From Sclerurus mexicanus (taxonomy: Eukaryota > Chordata > Aves > Passeriformes > Furnariidae): a stretch of 64,000 nt of DNA. This document shows positions 63,872 through 64,000 of this stretch, piece by piece (the first letter of the stretch is position 1; each line of letters begins with the position of its first letter). The notes under the pieces were generated by a model. That model had not been told where the DNA came from, made no database searches, and worked only from the letters and a program-made list of their open reading frames with translations. The stretch spans positions 434,001 through 498,000 of the forward strand of contig VWZF01002630.1 in NCBI GenBank assembly GCA_013396755.1, given 5' to 3'. A program made the translations under genes and the position numbers.

Positions 63872-64000
63872 GTAAGGGAAGATGTATAATACATAAAGTG
63901 ATACTTTGCAATGAGGTTATAAATTCCCAGAGATTTGACTTGTATTCCTGCAGCTGGATGGGAAGTGCTTTTTGTTGCAGATCAGGGCCAGATTCTAATA
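63872..64000. other. Window end, nothing recognised
   Basis: Only 129 bases remain; nothing is supported. Confidence 0.5.

Noticed and set aside
1..64000. CRISPR array, tRNA or rRNA genes, endogenous retrovirus
   Set aside because: No regularly spaced repeats, cloverleaf-like sequences, paired LTRs or retroviral gene motifs were seen by eye. Diverged copies below visual detection cannot be excluded.

Overview
This window looks like nuclear DNA from a bird, or possibly another sauropsid. The case rests on interspersed repeats. Six copies or fragments of the CR1 LINE family are recognisable, including a roughly 0.9 kb 3' part with decayed reverse-transcriptase/ORF2 reading frames. There is also one old CORE-SINE/MIR-like fragment. 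No Alu, primate L1, bacterial gene arrangement, rRNA, tRNA or CRISPR was seen. Base composition is moderately AT-rich, CpG is sparse and no CpG island is evident. Homopolymer tracts are common.

Most of the 64 kb is non-coding intergenic or intronic sequence. No complete protein-coding gene can be supported and no known gene was recognised. The short open frames scattered over both strands mostly behave like chance frames.

The most gene-like structure is at 8.39-8.71 kb on the + strand. A TATA-like box is followed about 185 bp later by an ATG in good context with an in-frame stop upstream. The 44-codon frame ends exactly at a near-consensus splice donor. I read it as a candidate first coding exon of an unrecognised gene. 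Other acceptor-ORF-donor candidates lie at 7.89, 17.35, 40.04, 42.87, 56.58, 62.24 and 63.79 kb on +, and at 58.98 and 43.4 kb on -. Each is weak alone, because such pairs occur by chance in a window this size.

Layout: 1-5.6 kb, nothing recognised; 5.67-6.43 kb, the longest open frame (minus, 251 codons, no recognised domain); 7.9-8.7 kb, candidate exons; 10.5-15.7 kb, three CR1 pieces and an AT-rich block; 16.9-17.5 kb, a perfect inverted repeat and a candidate exon; 24.4-26.4 kb, a possible regulatory block followed by the largest CR1; 31.6-33.3 kb, a CR1 reverse-transcriptase fragment (minus) and the SINE; 42.4-43.5 kb, coding-like minus-strand stretches beside a 51-T run and the only ambiguous base (N at 43381); 54.7-63.9 kb, candidate exons, an old CR1 3' end and a possible enhancer-like block. 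No exciting new system is evident; the useful leads are the candidate exons and the homopolymer/N locus.
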